Below, in pieces: positions 32,701 through 42,056 of a DNA stretch of 64,000 bases. The notes below the pieces were generated by a model that did not search any database, was not told the origin of the DNA, and was given only the letters and a program-made list of their open reading frames with translations. The first letter of the stretch is position 1; every line of letters begins with the position of its first letter. This DNA comes from Bacteroidales bacterium (GTDB lineage: Bacteria; Bacteroidota; Bacteroidia; Bacteroidales; UBA932), in assembly GCA_016288775.1 (NCBI GenBank), contig JAEELG010000013.1:1-64000 (forward strand), given 5' to 3'. The position numbers and the translations under genes are program-made.

Positions 32701-32903
32701 ATTCTGCGAGCATAGATGGAGAAACCAAGACGGTTTATTGTTTTGATTTCATGGAATGCTCTGGCGCTCAGGCCGCGGAAGCATGGGCAAGGGATGCTTA
32801 TTTGGCAGGTGATCCAATTGTGTCTCTCTTGAGAATATACATTAGGAATGGGACGACTGATCTTTATTATATTGACTATCCTTTTATTCCGGCTGAAAAC
32901 TGA
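29799..32903 (+). CDS. large secreted PGAP1-like alpha/beta hydrolase (esterase/lipase)
   Basis: Signal peptide; nucleophile elbow NIVIGHSMGGLIARYAL; FIFVEGFDD. Confidence 0.75.
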   Translation: MKRIALPFILLSFLCFSEVRAQDITQNQTIDNALASMFQPLDLDSVKTGFLLDRAVEAVDIRKYNGTLTSDNYVDLMSFRNTLITLNSAIVNSAATSFDGNAITNSLHEQGVVNLGVAAFKYNHIASNALTNNLISYQNGVVDDVFVNGIWQDPYSDDYMFVFTPSVPVVQGPSVTYKLTIDKLLTNLDVDLVNHPLEFDNGNGVYVPIDLPYEATYSYSAGDKHLRLRLTLANNTVLESHARIKVLGGVSGPMNSPSPNFTNTVYATSGGKQISAFVSGRSCHNENAVIKPFIFVEGFDDRVLGFVEDFSPLLDSTMFNHTIAELYHNGYFDSMINKIVGLSYGEMDFFWFYNHISASIKNNYDIFYVDLKNPEADIRENAILLEEALSWINELKEVRAERNIVIGHSMGGLIARYALCEMETQEVPHETGYFVSFDSPHMGVNVPLGLQYAFRDVYSALYGDSSNSGLLSFDSYDPVSSYLMSVYSCPSAKQMMYYYVEPDGSLSTDYHNDWQEALDDILFPRGDAGHPIENYSLVNGGNLGTTNSGLFSLSISIGNNSILPNSWLQWLLLIFSRASNLNMTVQAYRNNGNGGIVESATGVYKKKFGWLPGFQQFSIYNTNHQPNSAPNSSIPFDYVKSSTLSVEDISISPGDDYINASFFAPLPFVPAASALATTNYYYTNPPAPHDETPFDAYYINSQAKGHTYTNSGLYFDWVDNQANCTLTGPRGIVESGDDFSVNAPADYNNPTWTSSEPSSFSLSNNILTFTGNSSPTRAIRIRYNNSGNGSYMSKRRTLLTGFPEIIANVQHVSGNSYEVTASCTYAHSHLQPVVDSLAADGSIKYVWGIKTNGGNIDWADTTNTSSHICTALQGDLTHIYVKMYCGPGCVSDLPAMVEIDRRTNIPFFYDPKETIVGQYFGIPNYTQIQPFPMNGHLVLWHNSDYNGTPVAPDNIKIGNTVIPLASSYSASIDGETKTVYCFDFMECSGAQAAEAWARDAYLAGDPIVSLLRIYIRNGTTDLYYIDYPFIPAEN

Positions 32904-32916
32904 AAACCATAGATGT

Positions 32917-33258
32917 ATGAACAAAATAATTATATTTGCAGTAGCGATGCTGATGTTTTCTTCGTGTTCTCAACTGTTGCTTGAGCCCGCCGCGCCGGAA
33001 AGCAATCTTGTAGAGGAGGGTGCGCCGGCGACAAAGGCAAACGGAGGTAAAGAAGCAAATTTTGATTGGTCTGCCGCGAGAGATCATTTCCAGACAAACC
33101 GTCGGGTTATACTGATGCACCATGTGGTTTATAAGGACAGTGCATATGTGCAGACCTTAAGCGAAGATGAGATGGCCGCATTCGGAATTACTGATGAACA
33201 AAAAGAGTTTAATCGCCAGTATGTAGTTCAGTTAAACGAATTTAAGAAACAGCAATAA
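32917..33258 (+). CDS. small lipoprotein of unknown function
   Basis: MNKIIIFAVAMLMFSSCSQ lipobox; ORF trimmed from 32848. Confidence 0.6.
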   Translation: MNKIIIFAVAMLMFSSCSQLLLEPAAPESNLVEEGAPATKANGGKEANFDWSAARDHFQTNRRVILMHHVVYKDSAYVQTLSEDEMAAFGITDEQKEFNRQYVVQLNEFKKQQ

Positions 33259-33923
33259 TGATAAAGAGAAAGAATAAAAAACTCGTTTCGCTGGCTATCT
33301 GTTTGGTCGTTTTTGCTTTATCCGTTAGTTCTTGCTTAACGCGCCACTTTTATAAACAAGATAGCCTACCGTATCTTCTACACCTCGATCTTTTAGTAAA
33401 TGGAGAGGAGCGATCCTATGAATTAATACATCTTCTTAATGGGAACGAAAAATATTACGATTCAGAAGTAAAGCTTGACACGTTTAATTCCAGGGCAAGA
33501 ATAGAGTTTCGTTTTACCGGCTCTGACTTGAATTATAATTCGCAAGCTAATGGTAATCCTCAGAAAGATTTTAATTTTGGTTTTACTTTTACTGGTGAGA
33601 ACAATTGTTTTATTGAAGGGGAAAAATATTATTTATCCAAAGAGAACGATGTTCTTATGTACCCACGATTAGAGGCGGGGTGGCTTTCGTTGTATTTTTC
33701 AGATGAGCCCGGAATCGCCTTCTTGATTGTTTTTGATTGTTCTTATTCTCCTGAAGAGCGGCCAGATTATTATGAGGATTTCCGTCATCTTTCTGGCACA
33801 ATCAAGATAACAAAAGATTTTATTGGCTATGATGGCGTAAACTATGTCTATGACAAGAGGGGAAAACTCTTGGAGGTACGAACATCCAATTACAAGGGAG
33901 AGGGCTTGATACGGAAAGAATAA
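33258..33923 (+). CDS. lipoprotein of unknown function
   Basis: Lipobox VSSC; overlaps preceding stop. Confidence 0.6.
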   Translation: MIKRKNKKLVSLAICLVVFALSVSSCLTRHFYKQDSLPYLLHLDLLVNGEERSYELIHLLNGNEKYYDSEVKLDTFNSRARIEFRFTGSDLNYNSQANGNPQKDFNFGFTFTGENNCFIEGEKYYLSKENDVLMYPRLEAGWLSLYFSDEPGIAFLIVFDCSYSPEERPDYYEDFRHLSGTIKITKDFIGYDGVNYVYDKRGKLLEVRTSNYKGEGLIRKE

Positions 33924-33984
33924 TACGAAAAAGCTATGCAGTGTAACAAGCCAGGAATGCATCTATAAATAAAACAGAACTGAT

Positions 33985-34509
33985 ATGAAAAAAGCAAGCA
34001 TTGTTTTGACTTTGGGCTTATTGATATTTGCAGCCTGCAACAAAATGCCACAAGAGACGATTCCTCTTCCAGAGGGCGAAGTATTGAAAATGGAACCCGT
34101 GTCCGCCGCTCAATGGGAGGCGCTCCGTATTGAAGACACCAACTGGATGTCGGTGTTCTGCCTCCGCAAGAAGAGTGGAGTTTGGGAGGAGTATCCGGAA
34201 AGCGTGGCATACCGTTTTTCCGTGCCGGACGAGGTGGAGTACTATAGCAGAATTCATAGTGGCGAGCACGGAGTGGACGGCGGCACGTTGACGCACGGCG
34301 TTTATAAATGGAGTTTTGACGCAGCGTCTTCCTCGCTTGTCATCAATACGGAGCCCCTTTCGGAGAACGGTTGGGAAGAATCATATACCATTCTTGATGC
34401 CGGGTCGGATTCTTTCTTCCTGATGAGGAATGTTAAGAAAGGCGATTTGTTGTCCTCAGTTTCGTGGATTTTATATAAATTTGTCCGCGTAGAAAACGTT
34501 GAAATTTAA
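33985..34509 (+). CDS. lipoprotein of unknown function
   Basis: MKKASIVLTLGLLIFAACNK lipobox. Confidence 0.65.
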   Translation: MKKASIVLTLGLLIFAACNKMPQETIPLPEGEVLKMEPVSAAQWEALRIEDTNWMSVFCLRKKSGVWEEYPESVAYRFSVPDEVEYYSRIHSGEHGVDGGTLTHGVYKWSFDAASSSLVINTEPLSENGWEESYTILDAGSDSFFLMRNVKKGDLLSSVSWILYKFVRVENVEI

Positions 34510-34516
34510 CATCTTG

Positions 34517-35098
34517 ATGAAAAAGGGATTCTTTGTCTTGCTTATGCTGAGCCTGGCTTGTGTCGTGTGGGCTCAGGCCCCGCACAAATATGGCATCAAG
34601 TGCGGAATCGTGAAGACCGTGACCGACAATGGCGGCCGGAAGTCTTACAACACGCTGTGGTTCGACAATTACGGCGCAAAGGAAAAATCGGTCACGACCA
34701 TGGATATGGGCGGCGGCATGGGCGAGGCAGAGTGGATTACGATCTCACTTGAAGACGGGAATTCTTATATGATTGACAACACCCGCCAGGCTGTGACCGT
34801 GATGAAGCGCCAGGACGTCAATTATCTTGACATGCCGGAGCAGCAGGCTAAGGCCCGCAAGGCGAAGGTTCTCGGCGAGGAGACGATAGGCGGCCGCAAG
34901 TGCGTCAAATGGGAGGAGCACGTGAAGCAGGTGCTGCACACCGCAACAATGATCTCCTGGGTCTGGAAGGGAATCCCCATTCAGTACAACATCGACAGGC
35001 CCAAGTCCGAAACGACCCTTATCGAGCTGAAACAGCCCAAGTCCATCGACGCCTCGGTATTCGAAATCCCCAAAGGCTACAAGCAAAAGAACCTGTAG
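34517..35098 (+). CDS. secreted DUF4412-like protein
   Basis: Signal peptide; GEETIGGRKCVKWEE...WVWKGIPI. Confidence 0.55.
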   Translation: MKKGFFVLLMLSLACVVWAQAPHKYGIKCGIVKTVTDNGGRKSYNTLWFDNYGAKEKSVTTMDMGGGMGEAEWITISLEDGNSYMIDNTRQAVTVMKRQDVNYLDMPEQQAKARKAKVLGEETIGGRKCVKWEEHVKQVLHTATMISWVWKGIPIQYNIDRPKSETTLIELKQPKSIDASVFEIPKGYKQKNL

Positions 35099-35203
35099 CC
35101 GAAAGAATCCGCAATTTCTATAATAATCAGCAAAATCTGCATCTGGCCCTTGCCCGGTGCGGATTTTCTGTTTAGTTTTGTGGAAACCAAATGACCGTAA
35201 ACT

Positions 35204-35950
35204 ATGAATTCAAAACTTACTTCCGAGCAATTCGCTCAGTACGAAGCCATCGTCAACGAATACGACCGCTATCGCAAGCTTTCACCAGAGGAGAAAGAAG
35301 ACCTCATCATCAGGATCGCTACCAGCACATACCTTGACCTGTTGAGCGACTGGGCCTTCAAGCACGTATTCGGGCACAACGAGCAGAACCTCATGCTGCT
35401 CCTAAACGACATCCTGCCGGAGAAGATTGTCCATATCGACTACGACCCCAACGAAATCGACCTGTGGAAGGGCGACGACAAGAAGGTCATCATGGATGTC
35501 CTGTGCCACACCGAAGACGGCAGGAAGATTATCGTGGAAATGCAGCGGCCGGGCAAATCGTTGACGCCGGTTGAGGTTTGGTTTGATATTCTGCAAAATA
35601 TGCGTAATTTTGCCAGTAAGCCGGAGTTGTATGGCCAGAAGTACGACCCGATATTCGAGTCGAGCCTGCAGTCTCCGATGCCGGATAAAGACAGACTTCA
35701 ATACTTTCGCTCTATGTTCGACAACGAATTGCGTTCATATCTTACCGACGAGGACCGCCAGGAAATCTTTGCGGAAGGCCTTGAGAAAGGTCTTGCCAAG
35801 GGAATCGAGCAGGGCTTGACAAAAGGCAGAGAGGAAGGCAGAGAGGAGGAGAAGATAAAGACGGCCGGAGAGCTTAAGAATCTAGGTGTTCCTGTTGAGA
35901 CTATCAGCCGGGCGACAGGCCTGTCCGCAGACGCAATCGCCGCGCTCTGA
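35204..35950 (+). CDS. Rpn/PD-(D/E)XK nuclease family transposase-like protein, apparently internally deleted
   Basis: LLSDWAFKHVFGHNE, IIVEMQR, C-terminal EKGLAKGIEQGLTKGREEG. Confidence 0.8.
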   Translation: MNSKLTSEQFAQYEAIVNEYDRYRKLSPEEKEDLIIRIATSTYLDLLSDWAFKHVFGHNEQNLMLLLNDILPEKIVHIDYDPNEIDLWKGDDKKVIMDVLCHTEDGRKIIVEMQRPGKSLTPVEVWFDILQNMRNFASKPELYGQKYDPIFESSLQSPMPDKDRLQYFRSMFDNELRSYLTDEDRQEIFAEGLEKGLAKGIEQGLTKGREEGREEEKIKTAGELKNLGVPVETISRATGLSADAIAAL

Positions 35951-35966
35951 TTTCCGTCATTACACA

Positions 35967-36866
35967 GTGAGAATTATCCTTTTGCTGCTGATGTTGCAGC
36001 GGGCGGCGCCGTGGGTGTTGGCCGAAGCGGCGCAGTCAAAATCTGACAGCCTGCTGGTGGTGAGCTGGAACGTGGAGAACTTTCTGGATTACCGTACGGA
36101 CACTACCGGGAGATACACCCGTAAGCGCTTTTATACCAAGTGCAATGCCATTGCGAAGACCCTGCTGCTCATAGCGGAGCGGGAGGGGCGGTTGCCCGAC
36201 GCGGTGGCGCTGATGGAGGTCGGCGACCGCTTCGTGCTGGAGCGGCTGATACGCGACACGCCGCTCCGCAAGCTAGATTACGGCATCGTTCACTACGAGT
36301 CGCCGGACCGCCGCGGGATCGACTGCGCGCTGCTGTACCGGTGCGGCACCATGCGCCTACTGGGAGCCGCCCGGAAACCGCTGCTCGACAGCGCGGGGGC
36401 CGTGATGCCCACCCGCGACATACTGCTGGCGGAGTTCGACTCGCTCGCAATCCTGGTAAACCACCACCCGTCGAAGGTCGGGGCGGATTCTGAACTCCGG
36501 CGCGCCATCGCGATGCGGCGGATGACGGAGGTCATGGATTCTTTGGGCTCGCGCCGGATCCTGGCGGTGGGGGATTTCAACGACGACGTATGGCATGACG
36601 GCAGCCCCGGAACCATCAAGTACAACGGCGCGTGGGAGAAGATCGACGGCCACTTTGCCCGCGGTGCGATCGAGGTGCGGGAGACCGTCTTCGCCGACCC
36701 GTGCCTGACCGAGCGGGACCGGAGTTTCGGCGGCCTCAAGCCGCGCCGCGCCTTCGTCGGCCCCCGCTGGAACGGCGGCGTCAGCGACCACTATCCGATA
36801 GTCCTGAAAATTTATTATATTTGTAAGAATAAACCAACGCCAACATGTCTCTTAAATGCGGAATAG
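35967..36866 (+). CDS. endonuclease/exonuclease/phosphatase family protein
   Basis: [34 protein letters not shown] start with signal peptide. Confidence 0.85.
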   Translation: MRIILLLLMLQRAAPWVLAEAAQSKSDSLLVVSWNVENFLDYRTDTTGRYTRKRFYTKCNAIAKTLLLIAEREGRLPDAVALMEVGDRFVLERLIRDTPLRKLDYGIVHYESPDRRGIDCALLYRCGTMRLLGAARKPLLDSAGAVMPTRDILLAEFDSLAILVNHHPSKVGADSELRRAIAMRRMTEVMDSLGSRRILAVGDFNDDVWHDGSPGTIKYNGAWEKIDGHFARGAIEVRETVFADPCLTERDRSFGGLKPRRAFVGPRWNGGVSDHYPIVLKIYYICKNKPTPTCLLNAE

Positions 36867-37945
36867 TGGGTCTGCCGAACGTGGGAAAGTCCACGTTGTT
36901 CAACTGCGTGAGCAGCGGCAAGGCCCAGAGCGCCAACTTCCCCTTCTGTACCATCGAACCCAACCTCGGCTCCACCAACGTGCCCGACAGGCGCCTTGAG
37001 GTTCTCACCGATATCTGCCACCCCCAGCGTACCATCCCCGCCACCGTCGACATAGTCGACATCGCAGGCCTTGTGAAGGGCGCCAGCCGCGGCGAAGGCC
37101 TGGGCAACCAGTTCCTCGCCAACATACGCGAGTGCGACGCCATCCTTCACGTGCTCCGCTGCTTCGACGACGGCAACGTGGTGCACGTGGACGGCTCCGT
37201 CGACCCCGTGCGCGACAAGGAGGTGGTGGACACGGAACTCCAGATAAAGGACCTCGAGACCGTTGAGGCGCGCCTGTCCAAGTGCATCAAGGCGGCGCAG
37301 GCCGGCGACAAGGACTCCAGGAAGCTCGCCGCCCTCCTCACCCGCTACAAGGAGGCGCTCCAGCAGGGCCTCTCGTGCCGCACCGTGGCGCTCGTGAACG
37401 AAGAGGAGGAACGCCTCGCGCACGACCTCTTCCTTCTCACCAATAAGCCCGTGCTTTACGTGTGCAACGTCGACGACGCCTCCGCAGCGACCGGCAACGC
37501 TTACGTCGAGGCTGTCAAGGCTGCGGTCAAGGACGAGAACGCCGGCATTCTCATCATCTCCGCCCGCACCGAGTCCGAGATCGCCGAGATGGAGGACTAC
37601 GACGACAGGCAGATGTTCCTGGAGGAGATGGGCCTGGAGGAGTCGGGCGTGGTGCGCCTCATCCAGGAGGCCTACAAACTCCTTGGCCTGCGCACCTTCT
37701 TCACCGCCGGCGCCGACGAGTGCCGCGCGTGGACCATCCACGCGGGCGACAAGGCACCAAAGGCCGCGGGCGTCATCCACACCGACTTCGAGAAGGGATT
37801 CATCCGCGCCGAGGTGATCAAGTACGAGGACTTCGTACAGTACAAGAGCGAGTCCGCCGTCCGAGCCGCCGGCAAGATGGGCGTGGAAGGCAAGGACTAC
37901 GTGGTCCAGGACGGCGACATCATGCATTTTCTATTTAACGTATAA
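36845..37945 (+). CDS. ychF: redox-regulated ATPase YchF
   Basis: [16 protein letters not shown]-terminal TGS domain. Confidence 0.97.
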   Translation: MSLKCGIVGLPNVGKSTLFNCVSSGKAQSANFPFCTIEPNLGSTNVPDRRLEVLTDICHPQRTIPATVDIVDIAGLVKGASRGEGLGNQFLANIRECDAILHVLRCFDDGNVVHVDGSVDPVRDKEVVDTELQIKDLETVEARLSKCIKAAQAGDKDSRKLAALLTRYKEALQQGLSCRTVALVNEEEERLAHDLFLLTNKPVLYVCNVDDASAATGNAYVEAVKAAVKDENAGILIISARTESEIAEMEDYDDRQMFLEEMGLEESGVVRLIQEAYKLLGLRTFFTAGADECRAWTIHAGDKAPKAAGVIHTDFEKGFIRAEVIKYEDFVQYKSESAVRAAGKMGVEGKDYVVQDGDIMHFLFNV

Positions 37946-37958
37946 TAACCACAACCAC

Positions 37959-39101
<1,143 letters not shown>

Positions 39102-39107
39102 CCGGTC

Positions 39108-42047
39108 ATGCTCCGACGCCTGCTCCCGCTTGTGCTGGCAGCCCTGCTGCCGGCAATTCCGGCCGCCGCCCAGTTCTATCTGTCGGGCAACGAGCCGGCG
39201 TCGGTGCGCTGGTATAAGATCGACACCCGCGACTACCGGGTAATCTATCCTGTCGGCCTGGACTCCCTGGCAAAAGAGTACGCCGCCGCCCTCGAACGGG
39301 TGAAAATCCCCGTGGGCGCCACTGCAGGCTATTATCCCAACCAGAGCTACCGCAAGCGGCTCCCCGTGGTCCTGCACCCATGGACGGCGCAGGCCAACGG
39401 CATGGTCACCTGGACCCCCAGCCGAATGGAGCTGTTCACCACGCCCGATTTCTCCGCCCCGCTCCCGAGTCCGTGGATACAGCATCTCGTAACCCACGAG
39501 TCGCGCCACGTGGCCCAGATGCAGTACGGCAACGACGGCAAATACCGCATCGGCGGATACGTGGCGGGCCAGCTTTTCGCCGGGGCCATGGACGTGCTGT
39601 ATGGCGGACCCTCCTTCTTCGAGGGCGACGCCGTGGCCGCGGAAACCGAGCTCACGCCTTCCGGGCGCGGGCGCAATTCCGCATTCCTGGAGTACTACCG
39701 CGCCGCGTTCCGGGAGGGCGATTTCCGCGACTGGTGGCGCTGGCGCTACGGTTCCCTCAAGTACTACACCCCCGATTACTACACCATCGGATACATCACC
39801 GCGGCGGGCATACGCAGCGTGTACGACGTGCCGGATTTCACCGGATTCTACTACGGCCGTCTCTTCCGCCGCCGCTGGCCCTTCCCGCTCTTCAATCATC
39901 ACAAGGCGGTGAAGGAAGTGTCGGGAAAGAACTTCCGCGACGCCTTCTCCGAGATCTGCGACACCCTGCAGACCCGCTGGAGCCGCGACGAGGCCGCACG
40001 CGGGCCGTTCATGCCCTCGCACCGCATCACGCCGGCGGAGCGGCGCTACGTGGAATTCTTCGGCGGCTGCTTCCTGGGCGGCGAACTGTACAGCGTGAGC
40101 GAAGGGCTCACCCGCACGCCGCACATAGTGCGCATCGACTCCACCGGCAGGGCGAAGTCGATACGGACGTTCTCCTACAGCACCTCCCGCCTCAAGGCGT
40201 CGGAGGCCCTCGAACGCCTCTACTGGAGCGAAATCGTGCGCGACCCCCGCTGGGAGATGAAGTCTTATTCGGAGGTCTGGTGGACGAACGCCGACGGCGT
40301 CGCAAACCGCATCCGGAAAGGCACCCGCTGGTACAATCCGTCGCCGTCGCCCGACGGCCTGCGGCTTTCGGTGACCGAATATCCCGCCATGGGCGGCTCC
40401 GCGCTGCTTGTGGTGGACGCCGTCAACGGCGAGGAACTGGCCCGCTACGACGCCCCCGCCGGCATGCAGCTGGTTGAGTCTGAATGGATAGGCGACAACC
40501 TGTATGCCTGCGCCATCACCGACGAAGGGCAGGGCGTCTACGACGTGAGCGGCGGCTTCCGCCGGGTGCTGGAGTGCGGCTACAACGTGGTCAAGGGCCT
40601 CTTCGTGCGCGACGGGCTCCTGTATTTCAACTCCGACCTTACCGGTGTCGACGAGCTTTATGCGCTTGATCCGGCATCAGGGGTGTCCTGGCAGGTGAGC
40701 AACTGCGAGCAGGGGGCGTCGTCGTTCATCTTCAGGCCCGACGGCAGCGAGCTGCTGTATTCGGCGCTGACGGCCGGCGGGCGCTTTGTATGCGCCACGC
40801 CGGTGGATTCACTGCCCGCTCCAGCGCCGGCCCGCTTCGACGTGGCGCACCGTTACGAATTCGACCGCGAGCTTGCGGAGGGAGGGCCCGGCATCCCCGG
40901 ACGCACGCCGGTGACGTTCTCGGAGCCCAAGCGATACAGCAGGCTGGCGAACGCCTTCCGCCTGCATTCGTGGGCTCCCATCTACCTCGATTACGACGCC
41001 GTCGCGGACGCCAGCTTCGAGTCGGTGACGAGTTCCGCCGGACTTGGCGCCACCGCTTTCTTCCAGAACGACCTCGGCACTCTCGACGGCACCGCCGGCT
41101 ACTGCCTTGGTTTCGCCGACAAGCGCCTGACGCATACCTTCGCCACCAAATTCACCTACCGCGGGCTCATGCCGGTGATCGAAGCCGGGGTGACGGTGAA
41201 CAGCGAGCCGCCTTCCCTGTACTACATCGAGCATCGTTTTTCCGACTTCGATTCCAAGATCTCACTCGGGCGCGACAAGCTCGAAGGCGTGCCCTCGGTG
41301 AACACTTCGCTGCTGGTGTACATGCCGCTCAGCTTCTCCTCCGGAGGCTGGTATCGCGGCGTGGTGCCGCAGCTGCGCTGGAATGCCTCCAACAGCATGG
41401 TCACCCGTGGCTCGTCGGCGATTATGAACAGGATGTCGGCGTCGCTGCGCGGGTACGTGATGCAGGCCACGCCCGCCTCGTGCCTCTATCCCAAGCTGGG
41501 AATAGGCCTTGAAACGGGTTGGAGCGGGCGCCCCGGCGGAACCAGCATATTCTCCCCGAACGCCTACCTGTATTCCTACGGCTATCTGCCGGGCCTCGCC
41601 GAAACCCAGGGCCTTCGCCTGTCGGCCATGCTGCAGATGCCCGTGGGGCGCGGCGTATTCGGCGAGCGATACGCCTCCGTGATGCCGCGCGGTATGGCGG
41701 AATACACGACCCTGGCCTCCCAGGTGGCGGCGTATCCGGTCCAGACGCATTTTACCGCCGACTATGCCATTCCATTCGCCCCGCTGGACTGGTCCGGACT
41801 CGGGCCTGTCGCCTACGTCAAGAACCTGGAATGCATACTTCACGGCGATTACTCCTTCATGGGCGGCGCCCCGGAGGCCGACAGCAAGCACCTCGGATGC
41901 ACGGGTTTCGACCTCAGCGTGGTGCTGGGCAACTTCCTGTGGATTCCTTACGAGACACGCGTCGGCGTGAGATATTACTACAATTTCGGAGCGCCCGACG
42001 GCCTCAGCCCGCATTTTGTGGATGCGGTTTTCAGCGTTGATTTATAA
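39108..42047 (+). CDS. secreted protein with HExxH motif, propeller-like middle and barrel-like C-terminus
   Basis: Signal peptide; HLVTHESRHVAQM; C-terminal amphipathic strands ending VDAVFSVDL. Confidence 0.6.
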   Translation: MLRRLLPLVLAALLPAIPAAAQFYLSGNEPASVRWYKIDTRDYRVIYPVGLDSLAKEYAAALERVKIPVGATAGYYPNQSYRKRLPVVLHPWTAQANGMVTWTPSRMELFTTPDFSAPLPSPWIQHLVTHESRHVAQMQYGNDGKYRIGGYVAGQLFAGAMDVLYGGPSFFEGDAVAAETELTPSGRGRNSAFLEYYRAAFREGDFRDWWRWRYGSLKYYTPDYYTIGYITAAGIRSVYDVPDFTGFYYGRLFRRRWPFPLFNHHKAVKEVSGKNFRDAFSEICDTLQTRWSRDEAARGPFMPSHRITPAERRYVEFFGGCFLGGELYSVSEGLTRTPHIVRIDSTGRAKSIRTFSYSTSRLKASEALERLYWSEIVRDPRWEMKSYSEVWWTNADGVANRIRKGTRWYNPSPSPDGLRLSVTEYPAMGGSALLVVDAVNGEELARYDAPAGMQLVESEWIGDNLYACAITDEGQGVYDVSGGFRRVLECGYNVVKGLFVRDGLLYFNSDLTGVDELYALDPASGVSWQVSNCEQGASSFIFRPDGSELLYSALTAGGRFVCATPVDSLPAPAPARFDVAHRYEFDRELAEGGPGIPGRTPVTFSEPKRYSRLANAFRLHSWAPIYLDYDAVADASFESVTSSAGLGATAFFQNDLGTLDGTAGYCLGFADKRLTHTFATKFTYRGLMPVIEAGVTVNSEPPSLYYIEHRFSDFDSKISLGRDKLEGVPSVNTSLLVYMPLSFSSGGWYRGVVPQLRWNASNSMVTRGSSAIMNRMSASLRGYVMQATPASCLYPKLGIGLETGWSGRPGGTSIFSPNAYLYSYGYLPGLAETQGLRLSAMLQMPVGRGVFGERYASVMPRGMAEYTTLASQVAAYPVQTHFTADYAIPFAPLDWSGLGPVAYVKNLECILHGDYSFMGGAPEADSKHLGCTGFDLSVVLGNFLWIPYETRVGVRYYYNFGAPDGLSPHFVDAVFSVDL

Positions 42048-42056
42048 ACATTTACC

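Noticed and set aside
35810-35870. EKGLAKGIEQGLTKGREEGREE repeat as a tandem DNA repeat of interest
   Set aside because: Typical charged C-terminal repeat of the Rpn/transposase-like family
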